DNA from: DATJFQ01 sp035492775 | GTDB taxonomy: Bacteria; Acidobacteriota; Vicinamibacteria; Vicinamibacterales; 2-12-FULL-66-21 | Direction of reading: 5' to 3' | DNA length: 64,000 nt | Assembly: GCA_035492775.1 (NCBI GenBank) | Contig: DATJIW010000073.1 | Coordinates: forward strand, 18,848-82,847 | Shown: in pieces, positions 42,149-50,446 of the stretch | How positions within the stretch are numbered: the stretch's first letter is position 1 | How the letters are laid out: every line of letters starts with the position of its first letter | The notes under the pieces: generated by a model | Seen by the model: only the letters and a program-made list of their open reading frames with translations | What the model was told of the DNA's origin: nothing | Database searches by the model: none | Made by a program: the position numbers and the translations under genes

Positions 42149-44845
42149 ATGCGACTCGTCATTCCCACCGCCCTTCTTCTACTGCTGACAGGCGTAGCTC
42201 CTGTGGCGCAGGCGCCGGCGGCCACACAGGCGCGCCCCGTGTCGGGTATCCCGACGCCTGCCTCCGTGTTTGGATTCGAACCTGGCGCCGACTACAAGCT
42301 GGCGACCTACGATCAGTCGCTCGCGTATTTCCAGAAGCTCGCCGGTGCAAGCCGCTACATCAAGCTGTTCGAAGCGGGGAAGACCAGCCAGGGGCGGCCG
42401 ATGGTGTTCGCGTTGATCTCGACGCCGGAGAACCTCGCGCGGATCGATCGGCTCCGCGAGATCTGGCGGCGCCTGGCGCATCCGCAGGGGCTTTCCGACG
42501 AACAGGCCGCGCAGCTCGCCCGCGAGGGCAAAGCACTCGTCCACATCGACGGCGGCCTGCACGCCACCGAGGTGGCAGGGCCGCAGCACACGCCTCTTCT
42601 CGCATACGACCTGCTGCGGAAGGCCCTGGAGCCCGCAACCCACGCGATGCTCGAGAACGTGGTGGTGATGCTCTGGCCGACGATCAATCCCGACGGCCAG
42701 CAGATGGTCGCGGAGTGGTACATGAAGAACGTCGGCACGCCGTACGAGCTCTCGGGCCTGCCGCGTCTTTACCAGGACTACGTCGGGCACGACAACAACC
42801 GCGACGCGTACATGCTCAACATGATCGAGTCGCGGGTGATCGAGCACACGTGGCGGCAGTGGGAGCCGCAGATCGTGTACGTTCATCATCAGTCGGGTCC
42901 GTTCCCCACGCGGATCTGGCTGCCCCCGTTTTCCGAGCCGGTCGGCGTCGACGCGCCGCCGATCGTCGCGCGCGAAGTGAACATGATCGGCATGGCGATC
43001 GCGAAGGGCCTGGACGAGCACGAGCAGCCGGGCGCAACGCACATGGGCACCGCCTTCGACGCGTGGTACCCGGGCTACATCGACTACGCCCCCGTGTTCA
43101 AGAACATCCCGGCGTTCTGGACCGAGACCGCGCTTTATCAATACGCGACGCCGCACCAGTACACGCTCGATGACTTTCCGCAGAATTTCCGGGACCTGCG
43201 GCCGCAGACTCTCTACTCGAGCCCGTGGAAGCCGGGCTGGTGGCATCTGCGCGACGCGGTCGATTACATGGAGACCGCATCGCTGTCCGTGATCGAATAC
43301 GCGTCGAAATACAAGGAATCGCTGCTGCTCGACCGGTACAAAGCGGGCCGCGATCAAATCGCGCGCGGCAGGACCGACGCGCCGTTCGCCTACGTGATCC
43401 CGCAGGACCAGCGCGATCCGGTAGCCGCCGTCGAACTGTTGCGCCGCCTCGCCTTCGGAGGCGTCCGCGTGTCGCAGCTCACCGCGCCGGCGGCCATCGA
43501 CGGCACGACGTACCCTGCAGGAACCTGGGTGATTCCAACGGACCAGGAATTCGCGGCGGTCGCTCGCGAGGTCCTCGACGTGCAGCATTACCCGGATCTG
43601 CGCGAATTTCCCGGCGGGCCGCCGGAGCGTCCGTACGATGCCGCGGGATGGACTCTGCCGCTCCAGATGGGCGTGAAAGTCGCCGCTGCGAAAACCGCTC
43701 TGAGCTCAGAGGCGCGCGCGTCGTTGGCAGTGCTCGGACCGATGCCGGAGCCGCGCGTGACTCCGTCTCCCTATCCCGACAACAGCCCGGACGCTGCTCC
43801 GTTCGACAGCGTGCCGGGGATCGGGTTCGACAGCGAGCCGGCGGCCGGCGCGATCGTTCCTCCCGCCGGGCGCGTAACCGGAGACGGACCCGCGCTTGCC
43901 CTCGACGCCGCGCAGAACAACGCCTTTCGCGCGATGAACCGCGCCTGGACCCTCGGCGGCACGGTGCAGTTCTCGAACGGCAGGTATTTTCTCGTCGGCC
44001 TTTCGCCCGCACAGCAGGACGATCTCGTCAAGACGCTGGCGCTGGTGGCGGAGCGCACCGCGGCTGAAGGCGCGACCGTCCGGCGACCGCGGATCGGACT
44101 GTTCCAGCCCTGGAACGGCAGTATGGACGAAGGCTGGACGCGCTGGCTGCTGGAGCGGTACGGGTTCGATTATGTGCTGCTGCATCCCGAAGATCTGAAG
44201 GCTCCTCTCGCCCCCAGAGTCGACGTCGTCCTGTTTGCAGACGACGCACGCATTCCGATGGAGGGCGCCGGGCGCGGCGGCAGGGGAGGACAGGCAGGGC
44301 AGGACAGCCAGGGACGCGGCGGCCGCGCAGTCCGGCCGGAGTACGCCGCAACACTGACCGCCGACGACGTGCACGGAATCGAGCAATTCGTGCGCGGCGG
44401 CGGCACGCTCGTCTTTGTCAACAATGCGACGGCGTTTCCGATCCAGCAGTTCAAGCTGCCCGTTCGAAATGCAGTCGCGGGGCTCAAGTCCGAGGAGTTC
44501 TTCTTGCGGGGAACCATCGTGGAAGTGCTGCCGGATACGACGCAACAATCGATGGCAGGCCTCGCCGAGCGCACGCCCGTGTTTGCCGACAGCAGTCCGA
44601 TCTTCGAAACGGAAGAAGGGTTCACGGGCAAGGTGCTCGCAAAGTATCCGGACACCGGCTCGCCGCTCCTTTCGGGGTATCTGATTGGCGAGAAATACAT
44701 GAATGGCAAGGCCGCCGCGCTGGACGTCCAGCTCGACGCCGGACACGTCATCCTGCTCGGCTTCAGACCGGAATGGCGGGATCAGTCGTTCGGGACGTTC
44801 AAAGTGGTCTTCAACTCGCTGCTCGAGTCGACGACCGGGAAATAG
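42149..44845 (+). CDS. Secreted M14-family zinc carboxypeptidase, large
   Basis: 898 residues with a signal peptide (ALLLLLTGVAPVAQA). The M14 domain occupies about 45-400: zinc ligands H138 and E141 in DGGLHATEVAGPQ and His in VYVHHQSGP, plus NPDGQQM, RDAYMLN and FWTETALYQ, which supplies the probable catalytic Glu. Residues 420-898 form a C-terminal region with a glutamine-amidotransferase-like (class I) fold appearance (RPRIGLFQPWNGSMDEGWTRWLL, VLFADDARIP, GGGTLVFVNNATAFP), and a Gly/Arg/Gln-rich low-complexity insert (GRGGRGGQAGQDSQGRGGR). This layout occurs in acidobacterial exported peptidases. It probably digests peptides in the periplasm or outside. Confidence 0.88.
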   Translation: MRLVIPTALLLLLTGVAPVAQAPAATQARPVSGIPTPASVFGFEPGADYKLATYDQSLAYFQKLAGASRYIKLFEAGKTSQGRPMVFALISTPENLARIDRLREIWRRLAHPQGLSDEQAAQLAREGKALVHIDGGLHATEVAGPQHTPLLAYDLLRKALEPATHAMLENVVVMLWPTINPDGQQMVAEWYMKNVGTPYELSGLPRLYQDYVGHDNNRDAYMLNMIESRVIEHTWRQWEPQIVYVHHQSGPFPTRIWLPPFSEPVGVDAPPIVAREVNMIGMAIAKGLDEHEQPGATHMGTAFDAWYPGYIDYAPVFKNIPAFWTETALYQYATPHQYTLDDFPQNFRDLRPQTLYSSPWKPGWWHLRDAVDYMETASLSVIEYASKYKESLLLDRYKAGRDQIARGRTDAPFAYVIPQDQRDPVAAVELLRRLAFGGVRVSQLTAPAAIDGTTYPAGTWVIPTDQEFAAVAREVLDVQHYPDLREFPGGPPERPYDAAGWTLPLQMGVKVAAAKTALSSEARASLAVLGPMPEPRVTPSPYPDNSPDAAPFDSVPGIGFDSEPAAGAIVPPAGRVTGDGPALALDAAQNNAFRAMNRAWTLGGTVQFSNGRYFLVGLSPAQQDDLVKTLALVAERTAAEGATVRRPRIGLFQPWNGSMDEGWTRWLLERYGFDYVLLHPEDLKAPLAPRVDVVLFADDARIPMEGAGRGGRGGQAGQDSQGRGGRAVRPEYAATLTADDVHGIEQFVRGGGTLVFVNNATAFPIQQFKLPVRNAVAGLKSEEFFLRGTIVEVLPDTTQQSMAGLAERTPVFADSSPIFETEEGFTGKVLAKYPDTGSPLLSGYLIGEKYMNGKAAALDVQLDAGHVILLGFRPEWRDQSFGTFKVVFNSLLESTTGK

Positions 44846-44869
44846 AAGCCGCTGCCGCCGGTGAGGCGG

Positions 44870-45229
44870 CTACTTGACCACGAGCCGCCCCTTCATGTTC
44901 CTGCACTTGTCGTCCTGGGTGAGATTGCAGTAGTAGCTGAAGGTCCCCGGACGGTCGGCGCGGAATTCGAAGGTAACGGTCTGGCCCACTCCGGAGCGTT
45001 TCACGATGCGGTATTCATCAATCGTGAAGCTGTGAGGAATGTCCTGGGCGGTGAACGAGATCTTGACGAGGTCGTTGCGGTTCACCTCGATCGTGGGTGG
45101 CTGGTATGTATAGCGGGTACCCGTGACGGTGAACTCTCGGACGGCGCCGGCATCCTGGGCGGCCGCGACGGCCACGAGAAGGACGACGGTTGCGGACAGC
45201 GTTGCGACGAAAATCATCGAGCGGCGCAT
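44870..45229 (-). CDS. Small exported cupredoxin-like protein
   Basis: 119 residues from ATG 45229, chosen because GAAAGGA lies 6-8 nt upstream. The signal peptide ends VAVAAAQD. The rest is a cupredoxin beta-sandwich like the CuA domain of cytochrome oxidase subunit II (EVNRNDLVKISFTAQDIPHSFTIDEY; GTFSYYCNLTQDDKCRNMKGRLVV). The His after IP, a Cys and a Met are there. The usual C-x3-C-x3-H-x2-M (CuA) or C-x4-H-x4-M (blue copper) spacing is replaced by C-x7-C-x2-M. Copper binding is therefore uncertain. It lies 101 nt downstream of pnp on the same strand, behind a hairpin. Confidence 0.8.
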   Translation of the reverse strand: MRRSMIFVATLSATVVLLVAVAAAQDAGAVREFTVTGTRYTYQPPTIEVNRNDLVKISFTAQDIPHSFTIDEYRIVKRSGVGQTVTFEFRADRPGTFSYYCNLTQDDKCRNMKGRLVVK

Positions 45230-45259
45230 GATGTCCTTTCCCGGGATCGCAGGTAGGAT

Positions 45260-45290
45260 GTCCGCCAATCCGGACAGCTGGATGGCGGAC
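45260..45290 (-). terminator. Hairpin downstream of pnp
   Basis: GTCCGCCA (45260-45267) and TGGCGGAC (45283-45290) form a perfect 8-bp stem with a 15-nt loop between pnp and the cupredoxin gene. No T-run follows, so it may be an RNA-stabilising or rho-linked end. Confidence 0.4.
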
Positions 45291-45330
45291 CACCCTCCCT
45301 TTTAGACGTCACCGCGGGCGTTCGGGTCTG

Positions 45331-47514
45331 CTACTCCCGGTTGGCCGGCTCCCGGCGAGGCCCGCGGCGGTCGCGATCGTGGCGAGGCCGGCGATCTCCG
45401 GCTTCGTCGCCGCCCTGCGCCGGCACTCCTTCCGGAGCGGGCAGCAGCACTTTTCGGCTCAGCCGAATCTTGCCCGAAGGATCGATGTTGATGACTTTCA
45501 CCATCACCTGATCGCCTTCCTTCAGTTCGTCCCGCACGTCCTTGACCCGGTAATGGGCGATCTCGGAGACGTGGAGCAGGCCGTCGAGGCCGGGCATGAT
45601 CTCGACGAACGCGCCGAAGTCGGTGATCCGCTGGACCTTGCCGGCATACACCTTGTTCATTTCCGGCGTCGCCGTCAGATCCTGGATGATGCCGATGGCT
45701 CTGGCGGCCGAAGCCTCGTCCGCCGAAGCGACGTTCACCGTGCCGTTGTCTTCGACGTCGATCTTGACGCCGGTGCGTTCGATGATGCTGCGGATCATCT
45801 TGCCGCCCGGTCCGATGACGTCGCGGATCTTGTCGACGGGAATCTTGATCGTGACGATCCGCGGCGCGTGACGCGAGACGTCGGCGCGGGGCGCCTCAAT
45901 CGACGCCTGCATCTTGTCGAGGATGAAGAAGCGCCCCTCTCTGGCCTGCGCCAGCGCCTTGCGCATGATCTCCATCGTGATGCCGCCGACCTTGATGTCC
46001 ATCTGCAGCGCCGTGATGCCCTGGCGCGTACCGGCGACCTTGAAGTCCATGTCCCCGTAGTGGTCCTCGGCGCCGGCGATGTCGGTGAGCACGGCATGCT
46101 TTCCCGACCGCTCATCCATGACCAATCCCATCGCCACTCCGGCGACCGCCTGCTTCAGCGGAACGCCGGCATCCATCATCGCCAGGGACCCGCCGCACAC
46201 CGACGCCATCGACGACGACCCGTTCGACTCGAGGATGTCCGAGACGATGCGGACGGTGTACGGGAACTTGTCCTCGTCCGGCAGCATCGGCGTGAGCGCG
46301 CGCTCGGCAAGGGCGCCGTGGCCGATCTCCCGGCGGCCCGGGCCGGTGAAGCGGCCTACCTCGCCGACCGAGAAGGGCGGGAAATTGTAGTGGAGCATGA
46401 ACCGCTTCCACTGCTCACCGTCGAGAGTTTCAATCTTCTGTTGATCCTCCGCCGTACCGAGCGTCGCCGTGACGAGCGCCTGTGTCTCACCGCGCGTAAA
46501 GAGCGCCGATCCGTGGGTGCGCGGGAGCACACCCACCTCGATCGTGATCGGCCGGATCTCGTCGAAAGCGCGGCCGTCGAGGCGCTTACCCCGCTCGAGC
46601 GCCTCGTCGCGCATGACCTTTTCCTTGAGGTCCTTGAAAATCGACTTGGCCGCGGCGCGCTTTTCCGTGTCCGCCTCGTCGTAGCCGGCGAGCAGCTCCT
46701 CGAGGACCTTGTCGACTGTCGCGTAGTTCTCCAGCTTGTCCTGGATCCGCATCGCAGCGGCGAGCTTCTCGTACGACTTGCCTTCGACTTCGCGCACGAA
46801 ATCCGCCTCGATGTCATTTGCGGGCGCCGTCGTCTTCGATTTGCCGGCCTCCTTGGCGAGGGCGTCGATTCCGGAAACGATTTCCTTGATCGCCTTGTGC
46901 GCCGTGTCGAGCGCCTGGACCATGTCCTCTTCCGACACCTCCCTGGCGCCCGCTTCGACCATCACGATGCCATCGCTCGTGCCAGCCACCGTCAGGTCGA
47001 GCGTGCTGTTGCGGCGCTCGTCGAAGGTCGGATTGACGATGAAGCGTCCATCGACGAAACCAATGCGGACGCCAGCCAGCGTGCGTGTGAACGGAATGCC
47101 CGAGAGCGCGAGCGCAGCCGACGCGCCGGTAATGGCGAGGACGTCCGAGTCATTCTGGCCGTCCGCCGAAAGGAGGAGCGCGATGATTTGCGTCTCATGG
47201 CGCCAGCCCTGCGGAAACAGCGGCCTGATGGGACGATCGATCAGACGGCTGGTGAGGACTTCCTTCTCGCTCGGCTTTCCCTCGCGTTTGAAAAAACCGC
47301 CGGGAATCCGCCCCGACGCGTACGTGTATTCACGGTAATCGACCGTCAACGGCAGGAAATCGATGCCTTCGCGCGGAGTAGCCGCCGAGCAGGCCGTGAC
47401 GAGAACCATTGTGTCGCCCGACCGGACCAGGACGGATCCGTCCGCCTGCTTGGCGAGCCGGCCGGTCTCGATGGAGATCCCACGGCCGCCAATGGAGATG
47501 TCGCGTGTGTGCAT
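45331..47514 (-). CDS. pnp: Polyribonucleotide nucleotidyltransferase (PNPase)
   Basis: 727 residues, normal length. Two RNase PH domains (GGRGISIETGRLAKQADGSVLV; GVLPRTHGSALFTRGETQALV), a central helical linker, then KH (IPVDKIRDVIGPGGKMIRSIIE) and S1 (VYAGKVQRITDFGAFVEIMPGLDGLLHVSE) RNA-binding domains. The catalytic region has DIAGAEDHYGDMDFKVAGT. The C-terminal tail is Arg/Asp-rich. The enzyme degrades RNA 3' to 5' with phosphate and is a degradosome part. It follows rpsO, the standard order, with two hairpins in the 101-nt gap that could serve processing or autoregulation. Confidence 0.97.
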   Translation of the reverse strand: MHTRDISIGGRGISIETGRLAKQADGSVLVRSGDTMVLVTACSAATPREGIDFLPLTVDYREYTYASGRIPGGFFKREGKPSEKEVLTSRLIDRPIRPLFPQGWRHETQIIALLLSADGQNDSDVLAITGASAALALSGIPFTRTLAGVRIGFVDGRFIVNPTFDERRNSTLDLTVAGTSDGIVMVEAGAREVSEEDMVQALDTAHKAIKEIVSGIDALAKEAGKSKTTAPANDIEADFVREVEGKSYEKLAAAMRIQDKLENYATVDKVLEELLAGYDEADTEKRAAAKSIFKDLKEKVMRDEALERGKRLDGRAFDEIRPITIEVGVLPRTHGSALFTRGETQALVTATLGTAEDQQKIETLDGEQWKRFMLHYNFPPFSVGEVGRFTGPGRREIGHGALAERALTPMLPDEDKFPYTVRIVSDILESNGSSSMASVCGGSLAMMDAGVPLKQAVAGVAMGLVMDERSGKHAVLTDIAGAEDHYGDMDFKVAGTRQGITALQMDIKVGGITMEIMRKALAQAREGRFFILDKMQASIEAPRADVSRHAPRIVTIKIPVDKIRDVIGPGGKMIRSIIERTGVKIDVEDNGTVNVASADEASAARAIGIIQDLTATPEMNKVYAGKVQRITDFGAFVEIMPGLDGLLHVSEIAHYRVKDVRDELKEGDQVMVKVINIDPSGKIRLSRKVLLPAPEGVPAQGGDEAGDRRPRHDRDRRGPRREPANRE

Positions 47515-47570
47515 GTAACTTCTTTCAGAAATGAGCTGCGCCAGCTTTCGGGGTGGAGCGCGGGTTGTGC

Positions 47571-47614
47571 GGCACGACGACGCGTCGTGCCAGTGCTCAC
47601 GGCGTCCTGCCGTG
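47571..47614 (-). promoter_or_regulatory. Paired hairpins in the rpsO-pnp gap
   Basis: GGCACGACG/CGTCGTGCC (47571-47591, 9 bp, 3-nt loop) and CACGGC/GCCGTG (47598-47614, 6 bp, 5-nt loop) lie directly after the rpsO stop. In E. coli the equivalent gap holds a terminator and the RNase III hairpin used in PNPase autocontrol. The position is the same; the function is inferred. Confidence 0.5.
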
Positions 47615-47615
47615 A

Positions 47616-47882
47616 TTACTTGCGGATCCCAAGCCGCTTGATCAGGTCGGCGTAGCGATCCGAATCCTTCCGTTTCAGATAGTCGAGGAGGCGCCGGCGC
47701 TGGCCGACGAGTTTCAGCAGGCCCCTACGGGAGTGATGGTCCTTCGCGTGACTCTTGAAGTGCTCCGTCAGGTAGCTGATTCGCTCGCTGAGGAGCGCGA
47801 CCTGTACTTCAGGGGAACCGGTGTCGCCGTCGTGAGTCCGATAACTGCCGATGACTTCCGTCTTACGGTCCTTGCTCAGCAC
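47616..47882 (-). CDS. rpsO: 30S ribosomal protein S15
   Basis: 88 residues from GTG 47882. This start is set by GGAGGT six bases upstream and matches the family length (89). An upstream frame extension has no support. Motifs: EVIGSYRTHDGDTGSPEVQVALLSERI, LTEHFKSHAKDHHSRRGLL, RRRLLDYLKRKDSDRY and IKRLGIRK. S15 is a primary binder of 16S rRNA in the platform. The neighbours truB and pnp are the standard ones. Confidence 0.97.
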   Translation of the reverse strand: MLSKDRKTEVIGSYRTHDGDTGSPEVQVALLSERISYLTEHFKSHAKDHHSRRGLLKLVGQRRRLLDYLKRKDSDRYADLIKRLGIRK

Positions 47883-47972
47883 TGCTGTACCTCCACGCAC
47901 GGCCCAGTCCGCGGAATCCACGTTCCGCAACCGACCCGCCGTAACTGCCCTATTTGCAAACGAGTCAATATT

Positions 47973-48908
47973 TTACACCAGCACAACCTGCGGGTGCAAA
48001 AGCGCATCGGGCCCAGGCCGGGCGATGGCAACCAGGTTCCCGCCAGGGCCCAGCAACCGCACCCGCTCGGTCATATCCAAGCCGGCCGCCTCGCCGGACA
48101 CCTGGCGCTGTCCAATGGCATTCCCGTGCGACGCCAGCTTGAGCTCCTCTTCAGACAGTGTCACCGCCGGCATATTTGACAGTAGATCGTTTACCCCGAT
48201 CAGTCGGGGAGCGCCGGCCACGAGTTCGTGAAACGGCACGGCCGCATCGACGGCGAACGGTCCCGACCGCGTCCGGCGCAGCGATTCCAGGTGCGCCCCG
48301 CACCCGAGCCGTTGACCCAGATCGTGGGCCAGCGAGCGGACGTAGAAGCCTGCACTGACGACGACGCGGAGCTGCACGAGCGAGGGATCGACCGATGGCA
48401 GCCGCTCCAGCTGCTTGACCGTCACCGGAATTGCCTTCATCTCGACGACGCGATCCGCTCGCGCGTGCGCGTACGCCGGCCGACCGGCGATCTTCTTGGC
48501 TGAAAATGGAGGAGGCTTCTGGGGAAACGTCCCTCTGAAACCGTCGAGGACGTTCTCTAAACTCCCGACTCCCAATTCCCAATTCCCAATTTGGTCCAAT
48601 TGGGAGTTAGGCGTGGGAAGTTGGGAATTGGGAATTGGGAGTTGGGAGTTTCCTGAGATACCCTCCGCATCGTAAGTCGCGGTGACGACGCCCAGGCGGA
48701 TCCCGGCGAGATATTCCTTTTCGTCGTGGACGATGAACTGCGACAGCCGTGTCGCGCGGCCGACGAGCAGGACGAGTACGCCGGTCGCCAGCGGATCGAG
48801 CGTGCCTGCGTGGCCGACTTGACGCGTCTGCAGGACGCGGCGCGCCACCGCGACGACGTCGTGGGAACTTGGACCTGACGGCTTGTCTACGATCAGCGCG
48901 CCGTCCAT
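47973..48908 (-). CDS. truB: tRNA pseudouridine-55 synthase
   Basis: 311 residues from ATG 48908 (MDGALIVDKPSGPSSHDVV). Upstream codons in frame overlap nrnA and look non-coding. Catalytic Asp in VGHAGTLDPLATGVLVLLVG, the FSAKKIAGRPAYAHAR segment, and the C-terminal PUA-like end are all present. TruB makes pseudouridine in the T-loop of most tRNAs. Between YDAEGIS and ENVLDGFRG there is a foreign-looking insert of about 30 residues (NSQLPIPNSQLPTPNSQL), encoded by an inverted-repeat element at 48559-48651. The frame is kept and all motifs are intact, so the enzyme is probably active. Confidence 0.95.
   Translation of the reverse strand: MDGALIVDKPSGPSSHDVVAVARRVLQTRQVGHAGTLDPLATGVLVLLVGRATRLSQFIVHDEKEYLAGIRLGVVTATYDAEGISGNSQLPIPNSQLPTPNSQLDQIGNWELGVGSLENVLDGFRGTFPQKPPPFSAKKIAGRPAYAHARADRVVEMKAIPVTVKQLERLPSVDPSLVQLRVVVSAGFYVRSLAHDLGQRLGCGAHLESLRRTRSGPFAVDAAVPFHELVAGAPRLIGVNDLLSNMPAVTLSEEELKLASHGNAIGQRQVSGEAAGLDMTERVRLLGPGGNLVAIARPGPDALLHPQVVLV
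48559..48651. repeat. Hairpin-forming AACTCCC/AATTCCC repeat inside truB
   Basis: Left arm 48559-48590 and right arm 48620-48651 are 32-nt inverted repeats agreeing at 30 positions, built of CCCAATT and CCCAACT/GACT units, with a 29-nt spacer that itself contains CCAATTGGGAGTT. The element sits in frame in the truB coding region. Confidence 0.85.
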
Positions 48909-48918
48909 CTGAATTCGT

Positions 48919-49920
48919 TCATTCCGGCCGCGACTGCATACCTGCGGCGATCGCCTGCTCGATCTCGCGGATGATTCCGGGCCGCACGTCGGCGAGCGGA
49001 CCGCGGACGGTGAAGCCCGCCGCGTTCTTGTGCCCGCCGCCGCCATGGCGGCCCGCCACCGACCGGACGTCGACGTCGTACTTCGAGCGCAGGCTGACGC
49101 GGATGTCTCCGTCGGCGCCCACCTTGAAAAACGCGACGGCCTGGATCTCGCGCGCGGTCAGCGGCAGATTGATGAGGCCCTCCGTGTCGTTGTAGGTGGT
49201 GTTGGTCGCGTTCAGGATGTCGTCGTTCAGATACAGCACCGCGAGGCGTCCGTCGTCCCGAAGGTCCATCTCGTCGAGCAGCGCACCTATGAGCTTCAGT
49301 TTGCCGAAGCTGTTGCTGTCGAAGACGCGCCGCGCCATCGCCGCCGGATTCACCCCGGCCGTGACCGTCTGACGGCAGATGTCGAACGTTTTCGGCGTGA
49401 TGTTCGAGTGATGGAACGATCCGGTGTCGGTGAGGATCGCCAGGTAGATGTGTGTTGCGATCTCCAGCGTCAGCGGCACGCCGAGGCTTCCAATCAGTTC
49501 GAACACCAGCTCGCCGCAGGCCGCCGCCGATTCATCGAGCCAGTTCAGATCGCCGTAAACCGAATTGCCCTGGTGATGGTCGATGTTGATCGTGAACCGG
49601 CCTTCGAGTCCGGCGACGCCGGTCCGGCGCAGGTCGCTCGACTCCATGACGATCAGCGCATCGGCGTCGCGCTCGAGGATCTCGCGCGCGACCTCGATCC
49701 GGTCGACGCCGGGAAACTCCAGATAATGCTCGGGCGCCGGGTCGGCGTTGACGAGGCGCACCTCCTTGCCGAGCGCCTCGAGCGCGTACGCCATCGCGAG
49801 CTGCGAGCCGATGGAATCGCCGTCGGGCCTCGCGTGGGACGTAATCAGGAAGCGGCGCCGCGAGAGGATCGCCTCGCGGATGTCGGAAACGGTATGGTTA
49901 CTCGTCGTCGGTGTGCTCAT
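48919..49920 (-). CDS. nrnA: DHH-family phosphoesterase (NrnA-like oligoribonuclease / pAp phosphatase)
   Basis: 333 residues from ATG 49920. In-frame codons upstream overlap rbfA and encode low-complexity sequence, so they are not coding. DHH motifs: SHARPDGDSIGSQLAM, ALIVMESSDLRRTG, INIDHHQGNSVYGDLNW. DHHA1: SKYDVDVRSVAGRHGGGGHKNAAGF. The enzyme removes short RNA oligonucleotides and/or dephosphorylates pAp. It overlaps rbfA by 23 nt and ends 10 nt before truB. The order rbfA-nrnA-truB is common in bacteria. Confidence 0.93.
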   Translation of the reverse strand: MSTPTTSNHTVSDIREAILSRRRFLITSHARPDGDSIGSQLAMAYALEALGKEVRLVNADPAPEHYLEFPGVDRIEVAREILERDADALIVMESSDLRRTGVAGLEGRFTINIDHHQGNSVYGDLNWLDESAAACGELVFELIGSLGVPLTLEIATHIYLAILTDTGSFHHSNITPKTFDICRQTVTAGVNPAAMARRVFDSNSFGKLKLIGALLDEMDLRDDGRLAVLYLNDDILNATNTTYNDTEGLINLPLTAREIQAVAFFKVGADGDIRVSLRSKYDVDVRSVAGRHGGGGHKNAAGFTVRGPLADVRPGIIREIEQAIAAGMQSRPE

Positions 49921-50317
49921 CGGTGACTGCGGGGCCGGTGGCGCTGCCGGCATCGGCGCCAGCGCGCGCGGCGCGCTCTTCATCGAGCTCGTGAAGGATG
50001 CGCTCGATGCGGTCGGCGCGCTCGATCGACTCGTCGAAGAAGAACTCGAGTTGCGGCACGCGCCGGAGCCGCAGCCGTTGCCCCAGCTGACGGCGGAGGA
50101 AGGGCGACGCGCGCAGGAGTGCCTTTGCGGTCTCGCGGCGGGCGGCATCGTCCCCCAGGGTCGTGTAGTACACGCGCGCGAGCTGCAGGTCGGACGTCAC
50201 CTTCACACGCGTGAGCGTCAGGAACCCGACGCCGGGGTCCTGGAGATTCCGGGCGATTATCTGTGACATCTCGTCCCGGATCGCCTCGCCGACGCGCTCG
50301 GGTCTGTTGGAGGTCAA
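49898..50317 (-). CDS. rbfA: 30S ribosome-binding factor A
   Basis: 139 residues if started at TTG 50317 (TSNRPERVGEAIRDEMSQII). Motifs: NLQDPGVGFLTLTRVKVTSDLQLARVYYT, LRRQLGQRLRLRRVPQLEFFFDESIERADRIERIL. No ATG or GTG start exists before the conserved RPERV segment. The frame stays open through the upstream AACTCCC repeat to TTG 50371, which would add WELGIGSWEF-type residues. GGGAG from that repeat lies about 7 nt before TTG 50317 and could act as the ribosome site. RbfA matures 16S rRNA. Confidence 0.9.
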   Translation of the reverse strand: MTSNRPERVGEAIRDEMSQIIARNLQDPGVGFLTLTRVKVTSDLQLARVYYTTLGDDAARRETAKALLRASPFLRRQLGQRLRLRRVPQLEFFFDESIERADRIERILHELDEERAARAGADAGSATGPAVTDEHTDDE

Positions 50318-50320
50318 TTC

Positions 50321-50382
50321 GAACTCCCAACTCCCAATTCCCAACTCCCAAGTCCCAATCCCAACTCCCAAACTGCCAAGTT
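50321..50382. repeat. AACTCCC/AATTCCC tandem repeat upstream of rbfA
   Basis: About eight imperfect units (AACTCCC, AATTCCC, AAGTCCC, AATCCC) directly abut the rbfA start. It is the same unit family as the truB element, here without a paired inverted arm. The remainder of the 129-nt infB-rbfA gap shows no gene. Confidence 0.75.
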
Positions 50383-50446
50383 ACAATTCAGGTCCGTCGT
50401 CTAGTTCAATGCCGGGCCTCGGGCGTTGATAATTGTCACGCGCGTT

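Noticed and set aside
45379..47655. 758-codon open frame on the + strand opposite pnp
   Set aside because: Antisense shadow caused by high GC and codon bias; composition is Arg/Asp/His-rich and pnp is certain.
48909..49046. N-terminal extension of the TruB reading frame
   Set aside because: It overlaps nrnA and is Arg/Ser-rich shadow sequence; ATG 48908 fits the family.
49921..50148. N-terminal extension of the NrnA reading frame
   Set aside because: It overlaps rbfA, is low-complexity Ser/Arg/Ala, and the family start matches ATG 49920.
50391..50425. CCGTCGTCTAG resembling the D-arm of a Glu/Gln tRNA
   Set aside because: No acceptor stem, anticodon arm or T-loop can be formed around it; chance match.
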